Assembly (NCBI GenBank): GCA_934162365.1
Contig: CAKPIK010000003.1
Coordinates: 62,001-126,000, forward strand
Length of the DNA stretch: 64,000 nt
Direction of reading: 5' to 3'
From: an uncultured Clostridia bacterium
GTDB taxonomy: Bacteria > Bacillota > Clostridia > TANB77 > CAG-508
Below are positions 35,619 to 45,051 of the stretch, in pieces. A program made the translations under genes and the position numbers. Position 1 is the first letter of the stretch; each line of letters opens with the position of its first letter. Below the pieces are notes generated by a model, which was not told the origin of the DNA, searched no databases, and saw nothing but the letters and a program-made list of their open reading frames with translations.

Positions 35619-37236
35619 ATTTCCTTAATGATTTTGCATGATTAATAGAAATTTCTGTTATATCACCACTTGCAATTCTTGCAATTTCTTTTATTGTTTC
35701 TTCTTCATTTAATAATTGTACATTTGTAATAGTTTTTTCGTTTTCAACTTTTTTATAAATAAAATAGTTATAATCTCCTTTTGCCGCAATACTTGCTAAA
35801 TGTGTCACGCATAAAACTTGATGCATTTTAGATATTGATTTTAATTTTTCTCCAACACTCTTTGCAGCCATTCCACTTATTCCTGTATCTATTTCATCAA
35901 AAATTAACACTGGCACATTATCTACATCCGATAGCACATTTTTAATTGCAAGCATTATTCTGGACATTTCACCACCAGATGCAATTTTGCACAATGGTTT
36001 TGCATCTTCACCAATATTAGTTTTTATAAGAATTTCAACTATATCTAAACCATTTGAGTTAAAATCTTTTTCATTAAATACAACATTTATATTAATTCTT
36101 GCATTTTTCATTTCTAGATCTGCAAGTTCTGTGTTTATTTTTTCTTCCAAAACTCTTGCATATTTATTTCTAAGTATATTTAATTTTGTTCCAACTTCCA
36201 ACATTTCATTTCTTAGTTGTTCAAGTTCTTTTTTTAATTTATTATTATGTTCATCAATATTTTCTAGTTTAACAATTTCTTCTTCTACTTCAGTTTTGTA
36301 TTTTGAAATTTCATCAATTGTATTTCCATATTTTCTTTTTAATGAAAATATTAAATCTAACCTATTTTCCAATTCTTGTCGTTGTTCTTCGTCGAAATAT
36401 ACATCTTCTCTTAGTGATGAAATATCTCTCCCAATTTCTTGTATATCATAATATGTACTTTTTAATGAATTTAAAATTTTAGCATAATTTTCATCTAGAT
36501 TTTCTATTTTTTCTAATGCTCGTATGGCTTCATTTATTGCATCAATTGAATGTTCTGATATTTCCATATCTGCCACATTTAAACTTTCATTTATTTTTTC
36601 TGAATTTAATATTATTTTTCTATCCGCTTCTAATTTTTCATCTTCGCCCAATTTTAAATTAGCATTATCTATTTCTTCAAATTGATACTTTAATAAATCT
36701 AATTTTCTTTGTTTTTCCTTGTCATCTCCATAGTTGTTTTTAAGTTCTATTTTTATAGAATTATACTGTTTATATAACTCTTTATATTGCACTTTTAGTT
36801 CTTTAATTTCTTTTTCTCCAAAGCTATCTAAATATTCAATATGTGTAGATGGGTTTAGTAATTGTTGGTTATCGTGTTGGCCATGAATATCAATTACATT
36901 TTCCATAAAGTTCTTTAGTTCATTTACCGTAACCATTCTTCCATTAATTTTACACATATTTCTACCATTTGCATAAATTTCTCTAGACACAATAATATTG
37001 CCATCAACAGCCATTTCATTTTCTGGTAGGTATATACAAGCTTCAACAAATGAAAAGTTTTCTCCTTTTCTTATCATGTCTTTAGAAAAACGTTCACCTG
37101 ATATAATTCCTAAAGAATCAATTATTAAGGTTTTACCAGCACCAGTTTCACCAGTTAATATATTTAAACCATTATTTAAATCAATACTTAAATCATCTAT
37201 AATTCCTATATTTTTTATATGTAATGTGCTAATCAT
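35617..37236 (-). CDS. recN: DNA repair protein RecN
   Basis: 539 residues, an SMC-like ATPase. Walker A GETGAGKT is at 29-36, the coiled-coil arms are about 150-360, the ABC signature is A-S-G-G-E-M-S-R and Walker B is V-L-I-F-D-E-I-D-T-G. It gathers DNA double-strand-break ends. A LexA box overlaps its promoter, so it is probably SOS-induced. Confidence 0.97.
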   Translation of the reverse strand: MISTLHIKNIGIIDDLSIDLNNGLNILTGETGAGKTLIIDSLGIISGERFSKDMIRKGENFSFVEACIYLPENEMAVDGNIIVSREIYANGRNMCKINGRMVTVNELKNFMENVIDIHGQHDNQQLLNPSTHIEYLDSFGEKEIKELKVQYKELYKQYNSIKIELKNNYGDDKEKQRKLDLLKYQFEEIDNANLKLGEDEKLEADRKIILNSEKINESLNVADMEISEHSIDAINEAIRALEKIENLDENYAKILNSLKSTYYDIQEIGRDISSLREDVYFDEEQRQELENRLDLIFSLKRKYGNTIDEISKYKTEVEEEIVKLENIDEHNNKLKKELEQLRNEMLEVGTKLNILRNKYARVLEEKINTELADLEMKNARININVVFNEKDFNSNGLDIVEILIKTNIGEDAKPLCKIASGGEMSRIMLAIKNVLSDVDNVPVLIFDEIDTGISGMAAKSVGEKLKSISKMHQVLCVTHLASIAAKGDYNYFIYKKVENEKTITNVQLLNEEETIKEIARIASGDITEISINHAKSLRK

Positions 37237-37253
37237 ATTCTTCTCCTTTTAAA

Positions 37254-37267
37254 AGAACTTTTGTTCG
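37254..37267 (-). promoter_or_regulatory. LexA (DinR-type) box of recN
   Basis: Minus strand CGAACAAAAGTTCT, matching the Gram-positive consensus CGAAC-N4-GTTC. It lies at the expected transcription start, 5 bases downstream of the -10. Confidence 0.8.
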
Positions 37268-37272
37268 TTAAT

Positions 37273-37301
37273 ATTTTATTATTTTTTTATAATATTGTCA
37301 A
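37273..37301 (-). promoter_or_regulatory. Promoter of recN
   Basis: Minus strand TTGACA, 17 bases, TAAAAT. Confidence 0.8.
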
Positions 37302-37340
37302 CACATTTTTATAATTCTTTTATTAATTTTCATCTCAAAA

Positions 37341-37368
37341 AAAGCAGAGGGTTTTCTCCCTCTACTTT
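37341..37368 (-). terminator. Terminator of valS
   Basis: 11-bp stem with one mismatch (37341-37351 with 37358-37368) and a T7 tract on the minus strand. Confidence 0.82.
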
Positions 37369-37374
37369 TCAATA

Positions 37375-40041
37375 TTATTTTATTGAATTTAGTCTTTCCT
37401 GTACTGTTTCTAGCATTTTTTTATAATTTGCTAGTTTTTCTTTTTCTTCATTTATTTTTGCTTCTGGCGCTTTATTTACAAAACCTGGATTTGAAAGCAT
37501 TTTTTCTCCTCTTGCCACTTCTGCTTCTAGTCTTGTTTTTTCTTTTTCTAATCTTTCTATTTCTTCTTTTATATCAACCAAATCTTCAAATGGCATGTAT
37601 ACTTCTATGCCTTTTGATAATATACTAATTGCATTGTCTGAAATTCCTGTTTTATCTGTTTGAACTTTTATCTCTTTTCCAAAACCTAGTTTTAATAAGA
37701 AATCTTTTGACTCTTCTATTTCTTTTGCGTAGTCTTTTGTTACAAATATTAGCTCTGCTTTTTTGCTTGGATGTATATTCATATTTGCTCTTACATTTCT
37801 TATTCCAACTATTATTTCTTTTAAATTTTCTAATGTTTTTTCTTCATTATCAAAAGCAAATTCACTTTTTCTTATATGAGGCCATTTATTTAGCATAATA
37901 TCTTTATTTTTGTATTCTACTAATTCTTTAAATATCTCAGCAGTTATAAATGGCATAAATGGATGTAGCAATTTTAATGATGTTCCAAATACATGATTTA
38001 AAATATCACATACTGCAACTTTTTCTTCATAATTATCACTATATAATCTTGGTTTTACCATTTCTATATACCAATCACAAAATTCATTCCATATAAAGCT
38101 ATAAATATTATCAAGTGCAATTCCTAGTTCATAGTTGTTTATATTGTTTGTTACATCTTTAATTAATTTATCTAATTTATTTAATATCCATTTATCTTCA
38201 ATTCTTAATAAACTTGCATTATATTCTTCTGTTTCTGAATTATATACATCTTTGCAAAATGCTTTTATGTCTTCTTCTTTTGCTAAATTTGAAATTATAA
38301 ATTTAGCTGCATTCCATATTTTATTTGCAAAGTTTGATGCTTGTTCTAGTTTTTCTGGCATATATTTTATATCGTTTCCAACTGTTGTTCCTGATATAAC
38401 AGAAAATCTTAAAGCATCTGCCCCATATTCATTTATTACTTCTATCGGATCAACACCATTGCCTAAAGTTTTAGACATTTTTCTTCCTTGTGAATCTCTT
38501 ACTAATCCATGAATTACTACATCTTTAAATGGTACTTCTTTCATTTGGTATAAGCCGCATGTAACCATTCTAGATACCCAGAAAGTAATAATATCGTACC
38601 CTGTAACTAATGTATTTGTTGGATAGAAAGTTTTTAAATCTTCTGTATTTTCTGGCCATCCAAGTGTTGAAAATGGCCATAGTGCAGAGCTAAACCATGT
38701 ATCTAATGTATCTTCATCTTGATGGATATGTGTGCTTCCACATTTTTCACATTTGTCCGGATTTTCTTTTGCAACTGTTATATGGTTACAGTCATCGCAA
38801 TAATATGCAGGTATTCTATGTCCCCACCATAATTGACGAGAAATACACCAGTCTCTAATATTTTCTACCCAATTTAAATAGGTTTTTTCATATTTTTGTG
38901 GAACAAATCTTACCTTTCCAGATTTTACAGCTTCAATTGCAGGTTCCGTTATTTTTTTCATACTTACAAACCATTGCTCTGAGATTTTAGGTTCTATTGT
39001 AGATTTACATCTCTCACATTTTGCAACATTATGTGTATAATCTTCTATACCAACTAATGCTCCCAATTCTTTTAGTTTTTCTACTATAATTGGTCTTGCA
39101 TCTATTGCCTTCATACCTTTAACTTCTAGCATTAAATCAAGCATTATACAATTATCATCAAATACTTCAATTATTTCTAAGTTATGGTCTAAACCTGCTT
39201 GATAATCATTTGGATCATGTGCTGGTGTAATTTTAACGCAACCAGTTCCAAATTCTTTTTCTACAAATTCATCTGCTATTATTGGTATTTCTCTATTTAC
39301 TATTGGAAGTATACAAGTTTTCCCAACTAAATTTGTATATCTTTCGTCAGATGGATGAACTGCAACCGCAGTATCTCCAAGCATTGTTTCTGGTCTTGTT
39401 GTTGCAACTTCTACATATTTATCTTCGTCTTTAATTTTATATCTTAAATGCCATAAGTGAGATGACTCTTCTTTATATTCAACCTCTGCATCTGAAATTG
39501 CAGTATGACAGCTTGGGCACCAGTTAACCATTCTTTTGCCTTTATAAATTAATCCATCATTATATAATTTAACAAATTGTTCTAAAACCGCTGCAGACAT
39601 TCCATCATCTAATGTAAATCTGTTTCTTTCCCAATCGCAAGAGCATCCAAGCATTCTTTGTTGTTTTTGAATTGTACTTCCATATAAATGAGTCCAGTCC
39701 CAAGCCTCTTTTAAAAAGCCATCTCTACCTAACTCTTGCTTAGTTTTTCCTTCTGCTTTTAATTTCTGAACAACTTTCATTTCTGTAGAAATTGCAGCAT
39801 GATCTGTGCCTGGAAGCCATAATGTATTGTATCCCTGCATTCTTTTAAATCTAATTAGAATATCTTGCATTGTATCATCTAGTGCATGCCCCATATGTAA
39901 TTTACCAGTTACATTTGGTGGTGGCATCATAATACAATAACTTTCTTTTGTTTTATCCATATTAGGTTTAAAATATCCTTTTGTTTCCCATTCATCATAT
40001 AACTTTTCTTCAAAATCTTTTGGATTATACTTATCGTTCAT
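37375..40041 (-). CDS. valS: Valyl-tRNA synthetase
   Basis: 888 residues. The second ATG (40041) has GGAGG at 8 bases; the first overlaps that spacing and is less likely. Class I motifs are G-K-L-H-M-G-H-A near 50 and K-M-S-K-T near 530. The CP1 editing domain, anticodon domain and C-terminal coiled coil (about 810-885) are all present. A T-box leader precedes it. Confidence 0.97.
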   Translation of the reverse strand: MNDKYNPKDFEEKLYDEWETKGYFKPNMDKTKESYCIMMPPPNVTGKLHMGHALDDTMQDILIRFKRMQGYNTLWLPGTDHAAISTEMKVVQKLKAEGKTKQELGRDGFLKEAWDWTHLYGSTIQKQQRMLGCSCDWERNRFTLDDGMSAAVLEQFVKLYNDGLIYKGKRMVNWCPSCHTAISDAEVEYKEESSHLWHLRYKIKDEDKYVEVATTRPETMLGDTAVAVHPSDERYTNLVGKTCILPIVNREIPIIADEFVEKEFGTGCVKITPAHDPNDYQAGLDHNLEIIEVFDDNCIMLDLMLEVKGMKAIDARPIIVEKLKELGALVGIEDYTHNVAKCERCKSTIEPKISEQWFVSMKKITEPAIEAVKSGKVRFVPQKYEKTYLNWVENIRDWCISRQLWWGHRIPAYYCDDCNHITVAKENPDKCEKCGSTHIHQDEDTLDTWFSSALWPFSTLGWPENTEDLKTFYPTNTLVTGYDIITFWVSRMVTCGLYQMKEVPFKDVVIHGLVRDSQGRKMSKTLGNGVDPIEVINEYGADALRFSVISGTTVGNDIKYMPEKLEQASNFANKIWNAAKFIISNLAKEEDIKAFCKDVYNSETEEYNASLLRIEDKWILNKLDKLIKDVTNNINNYELGIALDNIYSFIWNEFCDWYIEMVKPRLYSDNYEEKVAVCDILNHVFGTSLKLLHPFMPFITAEIFKELVEYKNKDIMLNKWPHIRKSEFAFDNEEKTLENLKEIIVGIRNVRANMNIHPSKKAELIFVTKDYAKEIEESKDFLLKLGFGKEIKVQTDKTGISDNAISILSKGIEVYMPFEDLVDIKEEIERLEKEKTRLEAEVARGEKMLSNPGFVNKAPEAKINEEKEKLANYKKMLETVQERLNSIK

Positions 40042-40071
40042 ATACATTTCCTCCTCTAATTTTAACTAAAA

Positions 40072-40318
40072 AAATCTTACCCTATAATAAGGGCAAGATT
40101 TTTCTCACGGTACCACCTTAATTTATATATAAATAATTATTATATACATCTTAATTAGCTTTTAACACAGCTTACGCGGATATATCTAATTTAATTTCAA
40201 CATATCAACTCCAAAGCTACCTTCGGTTTATCTTGCTATAAGAAGTTTTCAGCCAATGACTTCTTTTCTCTAGGATAGTAGTTTTAAACTTACTCCTCTT
40301 TTTCTTAGTTTTTTAATA
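40072..40318 (-). promoter_or_regulatory. T-box riboswitch leader of valS
   Basis: T-box core AAGGTGGTACCGTGAG on the minus strand (40104-40119), followed by a terminator (AAATCTTGCCC / GGGTAAGATTT, 40072-40101) with a T7 tail. A GTA triplet in GAAGGTAGC (40218-40220) is a fitting valine specifier. Confidence 0.92.
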
Positions 40319-40325
40319 TGTTAAT

Positions 40326-40354
40326 ATTTTAATATGTTTTTTAATAATTGTCAA
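40326..40354 (-). promoter_or_regulatory. Promoter of the valS T-box transcript
   Basis: Minus strand TTGACA, 17 bases, TAAAAT. Confidence 0.85.
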
Positions 40355-40392
40355 GTTTTTTACTTGCTTAGTTTTTTTATATTTTTTTAATT

Positions 40393-41325
40393 TTAAACAG
40401 CAAAATTTATACCTCTAGCAACTACATCCTTCATATTTTCAATTAATTCATCTATTTCTTTTGGAGTTACTATCATATTATAATTATTAGGTATTAATGC
40501 TTCTTTTATTTCTTCATAATTGTCTTGTTCTTTTAATTCATTTAAATAATCATTTGATTTTGCATCTTGTTGTAACTTTGTTATAAATAAACTTAAACAG
40601 TCATTTACTAATACTGCGCTTTCTACCACAGTTGGTATTCCCAAAGCTATAACTGGTATCCCTAATGTGTTTTGTGACAATTCTTTTCTGGTATTATCAA
40701 CACCAGCTCCAGGCACTATGCCAGTATCTGAAAGCTGTATTGATGAGCTTATTCTATCCATACTTCTAGATGCTAGAGCATCTATTACAATAAGCATTTT
40801 AGGTTTTACATTATTTACAATTCCTTCTATAATTTCTAATGTTTCCATACCTGTTGTTCCAAGTACTCCAGGAGATATTGCACTTACAGGTCTTGTTCCT
40901 TCTTCTAAAACTTCTGGCATATATTTTAAGATATGTCTTGTTACATCTATTTCATTTATAACTTTAGGTCCTAATGAATCTGGTGTAACATATATATTTC
41001 CAAGTCCTACAACTAAAATCTCATCTTGTTTTCCGCCATGTGCATCTATTAAATTTCTTAATTCATTTGAAAGTACATTACTGTAGTTTTCTATTTCTTC
41101 GTCTGATGCAATTTTGAGTTCTTTTATATCTATTGTAATATATGTTCCAATTGGTTTGCCTATTGCATTTGCACCATTATCATTTGTTATTTTTACGTTT
41201 GTTATTTTTACTTTTCCTTCTTCTCTAATAATAGTTTCAATTCCATCCACATCATTTAATAAATTATTGTTTTTCTTATATATATCTGTTCTTTCATCTG
41301 CTAAATCTGTTCTAAAATTATACAT
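40393..41325 (-). CDS. gpr: Spore germination protease Gpr
   Basis: 310 residues from the ATG at 41325 (AAGGAG at 8 bases); the GTG three codons earlier touches the ribosome site. Family motifs include R-T-D-L-A-D-E, V-V-G-L-G-N-I-Y-V-T-P-D-S-L-G-P and I-S-P-G-V-L-G-T-T-G-M-E-T. Gpr is made as a zymogen in the forespore and degrades acid-soluble spore proteins at germination. It has a forespore-type promoter. Confidence 0.96.
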   Translation of the reverse strand: MYNFRTDLADERTDIYKKNNNLLNDVDGIETIIREEGKVKITNVKITNDNGANAIGKPIGTYITIDIKELKIASDEEIENYSNVLSNELRNLIDAHGGKQDEILVVGLGNIYVTPDSLGPKVINEIDVTRHILKYMPEVLEEGTRPVSAISPGVLGTTGMETLEIIEGIVNNVKPKMLIVIDALASRSMDRISSSIQLSDTGIVPGAGVDNTRKELSQNTLGIPVIALGIPTVVESAVLVNDCLSLFITKLQQDAKSNDYLNELKEQDNYEEIKEALIPNNYNMIVTPKEIDELIENMKDVVARGINFAV

Positions 41326-41355
41326 AAAGTTCACTCCTTAATTTTATATTTTTAT

Positions 41356-41385
41356 TATTATCTTCAATTTTTTATTTATATATAC
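41356..41385 (-). promoter_or_regulatory. Sigma-F/G-type forespore promoter of gpr
   Basis: Minus strand GTATA, 18 bases, GATAATA. The Bacillus sigma-G consensus is GNATR-N18-CATNNTA; only the first -10 base differs. Position gives a leader of about 25 bases. No sigma-A promoter competes in this gap. Confidence 0.6.
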
Positions 41386-41388
41386 AAA

Positions 41389-41418
41389 AAAGATAGAAGA
41401 ATATTTCCTTCTATCTTT
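41389..41418 (-). terminator. Terminator of holA
   Basis: 11-bp perfect stem AAAGATAGAAG / CTTCTATCTTT and T-tract on the minus strand, separating holA from gpr. Confidence 0.85.
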
Positions 41419-41457
41419 GAATATATTATAATTTGTATTTGCAGTCCAAGATCTTTT

Positions 41458-42478
41458 TTAGCTACAATATTTTGAAAGTATTGATTCTAGACCAATATTT
41501 AAATCTATTAAACCTATTTTTGAATTTTTATCTAATAATATTAATTCATTTAATATGTTTTTTAAATCTTGTGTGTCAAAATATTTTGCCTGTGTTTTAT
41601 ATTTATTTACCAAAAATATTTGATTTGGTTTTAAATTTAATACTTCTACAATATCTCTATTTTGTTCTAATGCTAACTTTGTAATATATATTTTTTTAAA
41701 ATGATTATATAAAGTTATTAATATTTTTTGTATTGGTTCTTTATTGTATATTAAGTTTTTTAGAGTTTCCATAGAGGTTTTTATATCTTTTTTTCCTAGT
41801 GAATCTGTTAGTGTAAATATAACAGCATTTACTTCTTTTATACAAAGTAAATCAATATCTTCATTTGTTATATTTCCACCTTCTCCTGCATATTCTATAA
41901 GCTTTCTGGATTCATTTATTAATTCTTGCATTCCTGTTCCACAGCACTCAATTAAGTATTTTAATGTTGTTTCATCTACATTTACTTTATACGCATTAAA
42001 AATAGCTTTTAGTCTTTTTATAATCTGAGCTGGTGCTTGTTTTTCAAAGTTGCAAACAATTCCTTGTTTATTTATTAATTTATATAAATCGTTATTTTCC
42101 GCTTCTTCCTCAACAAACACTACCACATTGCTTTCTTTTATTTCTTCTATATTATTAGAAAAATACTCAAATACTTTTGTTTTTAATTCTTTAAGCTTTA
42201 CTGTTTGTTTTTTTCCTTCTTTTTTAAATAACCCAGAATTTTTTACTATCAATAACTTTTTTTCAAAACCAAAAGCTGGAGTTTGTAAATCTGGTATAAG
42301 CTCTTCAATATTTGTATCATCTATTTGAATATAGTTTATTCCGAGCAATCATCTCTCCAAAAAGTTTCTTTATTTTCTTTAAAGAACTTTCTAGCAAAAA
42401 AGTTTCTTCTCCAAAAAGTAAGTAAATACTATTTAATTTATTTTCTTTTAATTCTTTTTCTAATTCAGTTATTGTCAT
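41458..42478 (-). CDS. holA: DNA polymerase III delta subunit, interrupted by a one-base frameshift
   Basis: The C-terminal 295 codons read openly from about 42348. The missing N-terminus is present upstream in another frame: from the ATG at 42478 (AGGA site) it reads N-S-I-Y-L-L-F-G-E-E-T-F-L-L-E and on to K-K-L-F-G-E-M-I-A. Removing one base, the G at plus-strand 42343, joins it to G-I-N-Y-I-Q-I-D-D and gives a normal 339-residue HolA. HolA is the clamp-loader delta subunit and is essential, so an assembly or sequencing error is as likely as true decay. It follows ruvC by 33 bases. Confidence 0.85.
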
Positions 42479-42511
42479 TCAACTTTTCCTCTTTTTATTT
42501 TCATATATAGA

Positions 42512-42997
42512 TTACAATTTTTCTGCGAATTTAGCTGAGTGCGCATGGCAAATTGCCATTGCCATACTGTCTGTTATATCATCTAGCTTTGGAAGAGTAT
42601 CTACTTTTAAAATTGTTTTTACCATTTTTTGAACTTGTATTTTATCTGCTCTACCATATCCTACAACTGCTTGTTTTACTTGAAGTGGTGTATATTCATA
42701 TGTTGGTATATTATTTTGACAGCCACAAACTAAAATTATTCCTCTTGCTTGTGCAACATTTATAGCTGTTTTTACATTGTTATTAAAGAATAGCTCTTCA
42801 ACTGAAATAGCATCTGGTTTATATTCTTTAATTATGTTTTGCATATCTGTATATATTTGAGATAATCTTAATGGAAATGATTGCTTTGCAGGTGTTGTTA
42901 TTGCCCCACTTGCAATTAATTTAAATTTATTACCAATATAATCAATTATGCTGTATCCTGTTATTCCATATCCTGGATCTACTCCTAAAATTCTCAT
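42512..42997 (-). CDS. ruvC: Crossover junction endodeoxyribonuclease RuvC
   Basis: 161 residues. Catalytic acidic residues lie in G-V-D-P-G (Asp7), V-E-E-L-F-F (about 69) and L-D-D-I-T-D-S (about 138-142). It resolves Holliday junctions. ruvA and ruvB are not in this window. It sits between the debranching enzyme gene (9 bases) and holA. Confidence 0.95.
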   Translation of the reverse strand: MRILGVDPGYGITGYSIIDYIGNKFKLIASGAITTPAKQSFPLRLSQIYTDMQNIIKEYKPDAISVEELFFNNNVKTAINVAQARGIILVCGCQNNIPTYEYTPLQVKQAVVGYGRADKIQVQKMVKTILKVDTLPKLDDITDSMAMAICHAHSAKFAEKL

Positions 42998-43006
42998 GTT
43001 TACTCC

Positions 43007-45022
43007 TTATTTTTCTAGTATAATTCTAAAGACTTCTGCTACACTCCATGCTTGAGATAATGCTCCTTTAGGTAATTGTGGCTTTTTAGAGTCATATAAT
43101 TCTGATATACTTCCTATAATTCCTTCTGTGTCTAATGAATTTATAAAAGTTTTTTTAGTTGTTTCTATAAATTTATTTAATTTGTCTTCATATTCACTTT
43201 TTTGTGTTTTATTTTTTGATTCTTTTATTATATTTTTTAATGAATCATAATATAAACCTAGAAGCCATGGCCATGTAATTCCCTGATGGTAACTCATATC
43301 ACGTTTAAAACCATTTCCTTCATATACTTCTACATAGCCTTGTTCTCCTTTTGCTAGAGTTTTTAATCCATAATTATTTAAAAGTTTATTTGTTACGACT
43401 TCGAATACATTTTTTGCTTCGTCAGAATTACAGTCCATAACTGGATATGTAAGTGAAAGTGCAAATAATTGATTAGGTCGTATTTTACTATCACCTAGTA
43501 CATCGTATAAACATTTTCTTTTTTTGTTATAAAACTTTTCATTAAAAGATTTCTTTGTTTTTGCTGCCATGTTTTTATAAACATTAGCAATATTTTTATT
43601 TTCAAATTTATTTGCCAACTCTTCTAAGATCTTTAACGCATTGTACCATAATGCATTTACTTCTACAACTTTTCCATTTCTTGGTGTTGCTGGCATGTCT
43701 AAATATTTAGCATCCATCCAGGTATTTTGTGTTTTTTCTGTTCCAGATGCAATTAAGTTATCTTCATCTAGGTATATATTATTATCGTCTACATCTATAC
43801 CATTTGAATATGCATCTATTACATCTTTAAGCTTGTTATATATATTATCTTGTATAAATTTATAATCTTTTGTGTATTTTAGGTATTTCTCAACCTGTTC
43901 AAATAATAGTAAAGAAGCATCTACACTATTATATAGTGGTCTATTGTCAAATCCAGAATAGCCATTTGGAACAAGTCCAAATTTAATATCTCTTACAAAT
44001 GTTAGCAATATTTCCCTGGCTAAATCAAATCTCTTTGTTATTAATAACAAACCTTCAAATGAAATCATTGAGTCTCGTCCCCAGTCTAAAAACCAAGGAT
44101 AACCTGCTATTATTGTATGCAAATTGAAATTAGGTCTATTAACAATAAAACTATCTGCTGCAATTATATATTTTTCAATTAATTTTCTATATTTTTTATC
44201 TTCTTGTGAGTCTGTTTCTTTTTTTATATCTATTAATCCAGATTGAATTATTAAATTATTAATTCTTATAATTTCATTATCAATAATTTTTTTGGTATCT
44301 AATTCCTCTATATTATTTTCTAAAGAACAAATAAAACAAATTTCTTTTTCCTCTTTAGGAAGTAATTCTATTTCATATCTTCCTGGAACAGATAAATTTT
44401 CTTCTGGATAAAATCCTCTTTTTTCTTCTTCTATGTAATACATATTTCTAAAAGTATCATTGAAATGTTCAATATATTTTCCTTCTGATGCATACATATA
44501 TACAGGAAAACTGCTATTATCATCTATTATTAGTTTAACTTTTCTATTATTAATTATTTGGTTTAATTTATATTCGTGGTTTGTATTCATTGTGTGGAAA
44601 TCTCTATAATTCACAATTGGTGCAAGTTTTAGTTTTGCTTTATAATCTCCATTTTTAATTTTGTAATATATACAAACTGTATTCTTTCCATATTCCATAC
44701 ATACAATTTTTTTTACTTGTGTTTCCTTTACTTTATATGAGAATATAGGAAAAAATTCTTTTTCGAATCTTGCAAGATTTTTATAGCCTTCAGAAATATA
44801 ACTTTTACACATGTTAGTATATAAAACATATTCTTTATTATCAATTTCTAATGCTTCATCTACTTTTGATAATATTACAAATCTTCTAGCTGGTGGAGTT
44901 AGAGGTGCTACTAATAATCCATGATATTTTCTGGTATTACAGCCCACAACACTTGAATAACTAAAGCCCCCTATTCCATTAGTTAATATCCACTCTTTTT
45001 TCAAACCACTTTCTAAATTCAT
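43007..45022 (-). CDS. Glycogen debranching enzyme (amylo-alpha-1,6-glucosidase, GH133 type)
   Basis: 671 residues, cytoplasmic. The N-terminal domain carries W-I-L-T-N-G-I-G-G-F-S and R-K-Y-H-G-L-L-V-A, diagnostic for the short archaeal/bacterial GDE family. The C-terminal alpha/alpha-barrel has L-D-W-G-R-D-S-M, N-S-V-D-A-S-L-L and H-Q-G-I-T-W-P-W. It hydrolyses alpha-1,6 branch stubs. Works with the GH15 enzyme at 14599 for glycogen breakdown. No glycogen synthesis genes are in the window. Confidence 0.92.
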   Translation of the reverse strand: MNLESGLKKEWILTNGIGGFSYSSVVGCNTRKYHGLLVAPLTPPARRFVILSKVDEALEIDNKEYVLYTNMCKSYISEGYKNLARFEKEFFPIFSYKVKETQVKKIVCMEYGKNTVCIYYKIKNGDYKAKLKLAPIVNYRDFHTMNTNHEYKLNQIINNRKVKLIIDDNSSFPVYMYASEGKYIEHFNDTFRNMYYIEEEKRGFYPEENLSVPGRYEIELLPKEEKEICFICSLENNIEELDTKKIIDNEIIRINNLIIQSGLIDIKKETDSQEDKKYRKLIEKYIIAADSFIVNRPNFNLHTIIAGYPWFLDWGRDSMISFEGLLLITKRFDLAREILLTFVRDIKFGLVPNGYSGFDNRPLYNSVDASLLLFEQVEKYLKYTKDYKFIQDNIYNKLKDVIDAYSNGIDVDDNNIYLDEDNLIASGTEKTQNTWMDAKYLDMPATPRNGKVVEVNALWYNALKILEELANKFENKNIANVYKNMAAKTKKSFNEKFYNKKRKCLYDVLGDSKIRPNQLFALSLTYPVMDCNSDEAKNVFEVVTNKLLNNYGLKTLAKGEQGYVEVYEGNGFKRDMSYHQGITWPWLLGLYYDSLKNIIKESKNKTQKSEYEDKLNKFIETTKKTFINSLDTEGIIGSISELYDSKKPQLPKGALSQAWSVAEVFRIILEK

Positions 45023-45051
45023 TTGTTTCTCCCTACATATTTAATGTATTT

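Noticed and set aside
37383..38512. Leucine-rich plus-strand ORFs opposite valS
   Set aside because: Shadow frames of valS; no ribosome sites and low-complexity translations.
40667..41341. Plus-strand ORFs opposite gpr
   Set aside because: Shadows of the gpr reading frame; codon pattern and lack of start signals argue against coding.
42335..42350. Programmed frameshift in holA
   Set aside because: No slippery heptamer or downstream structure is visible at the junction; a simple extra base explains it.
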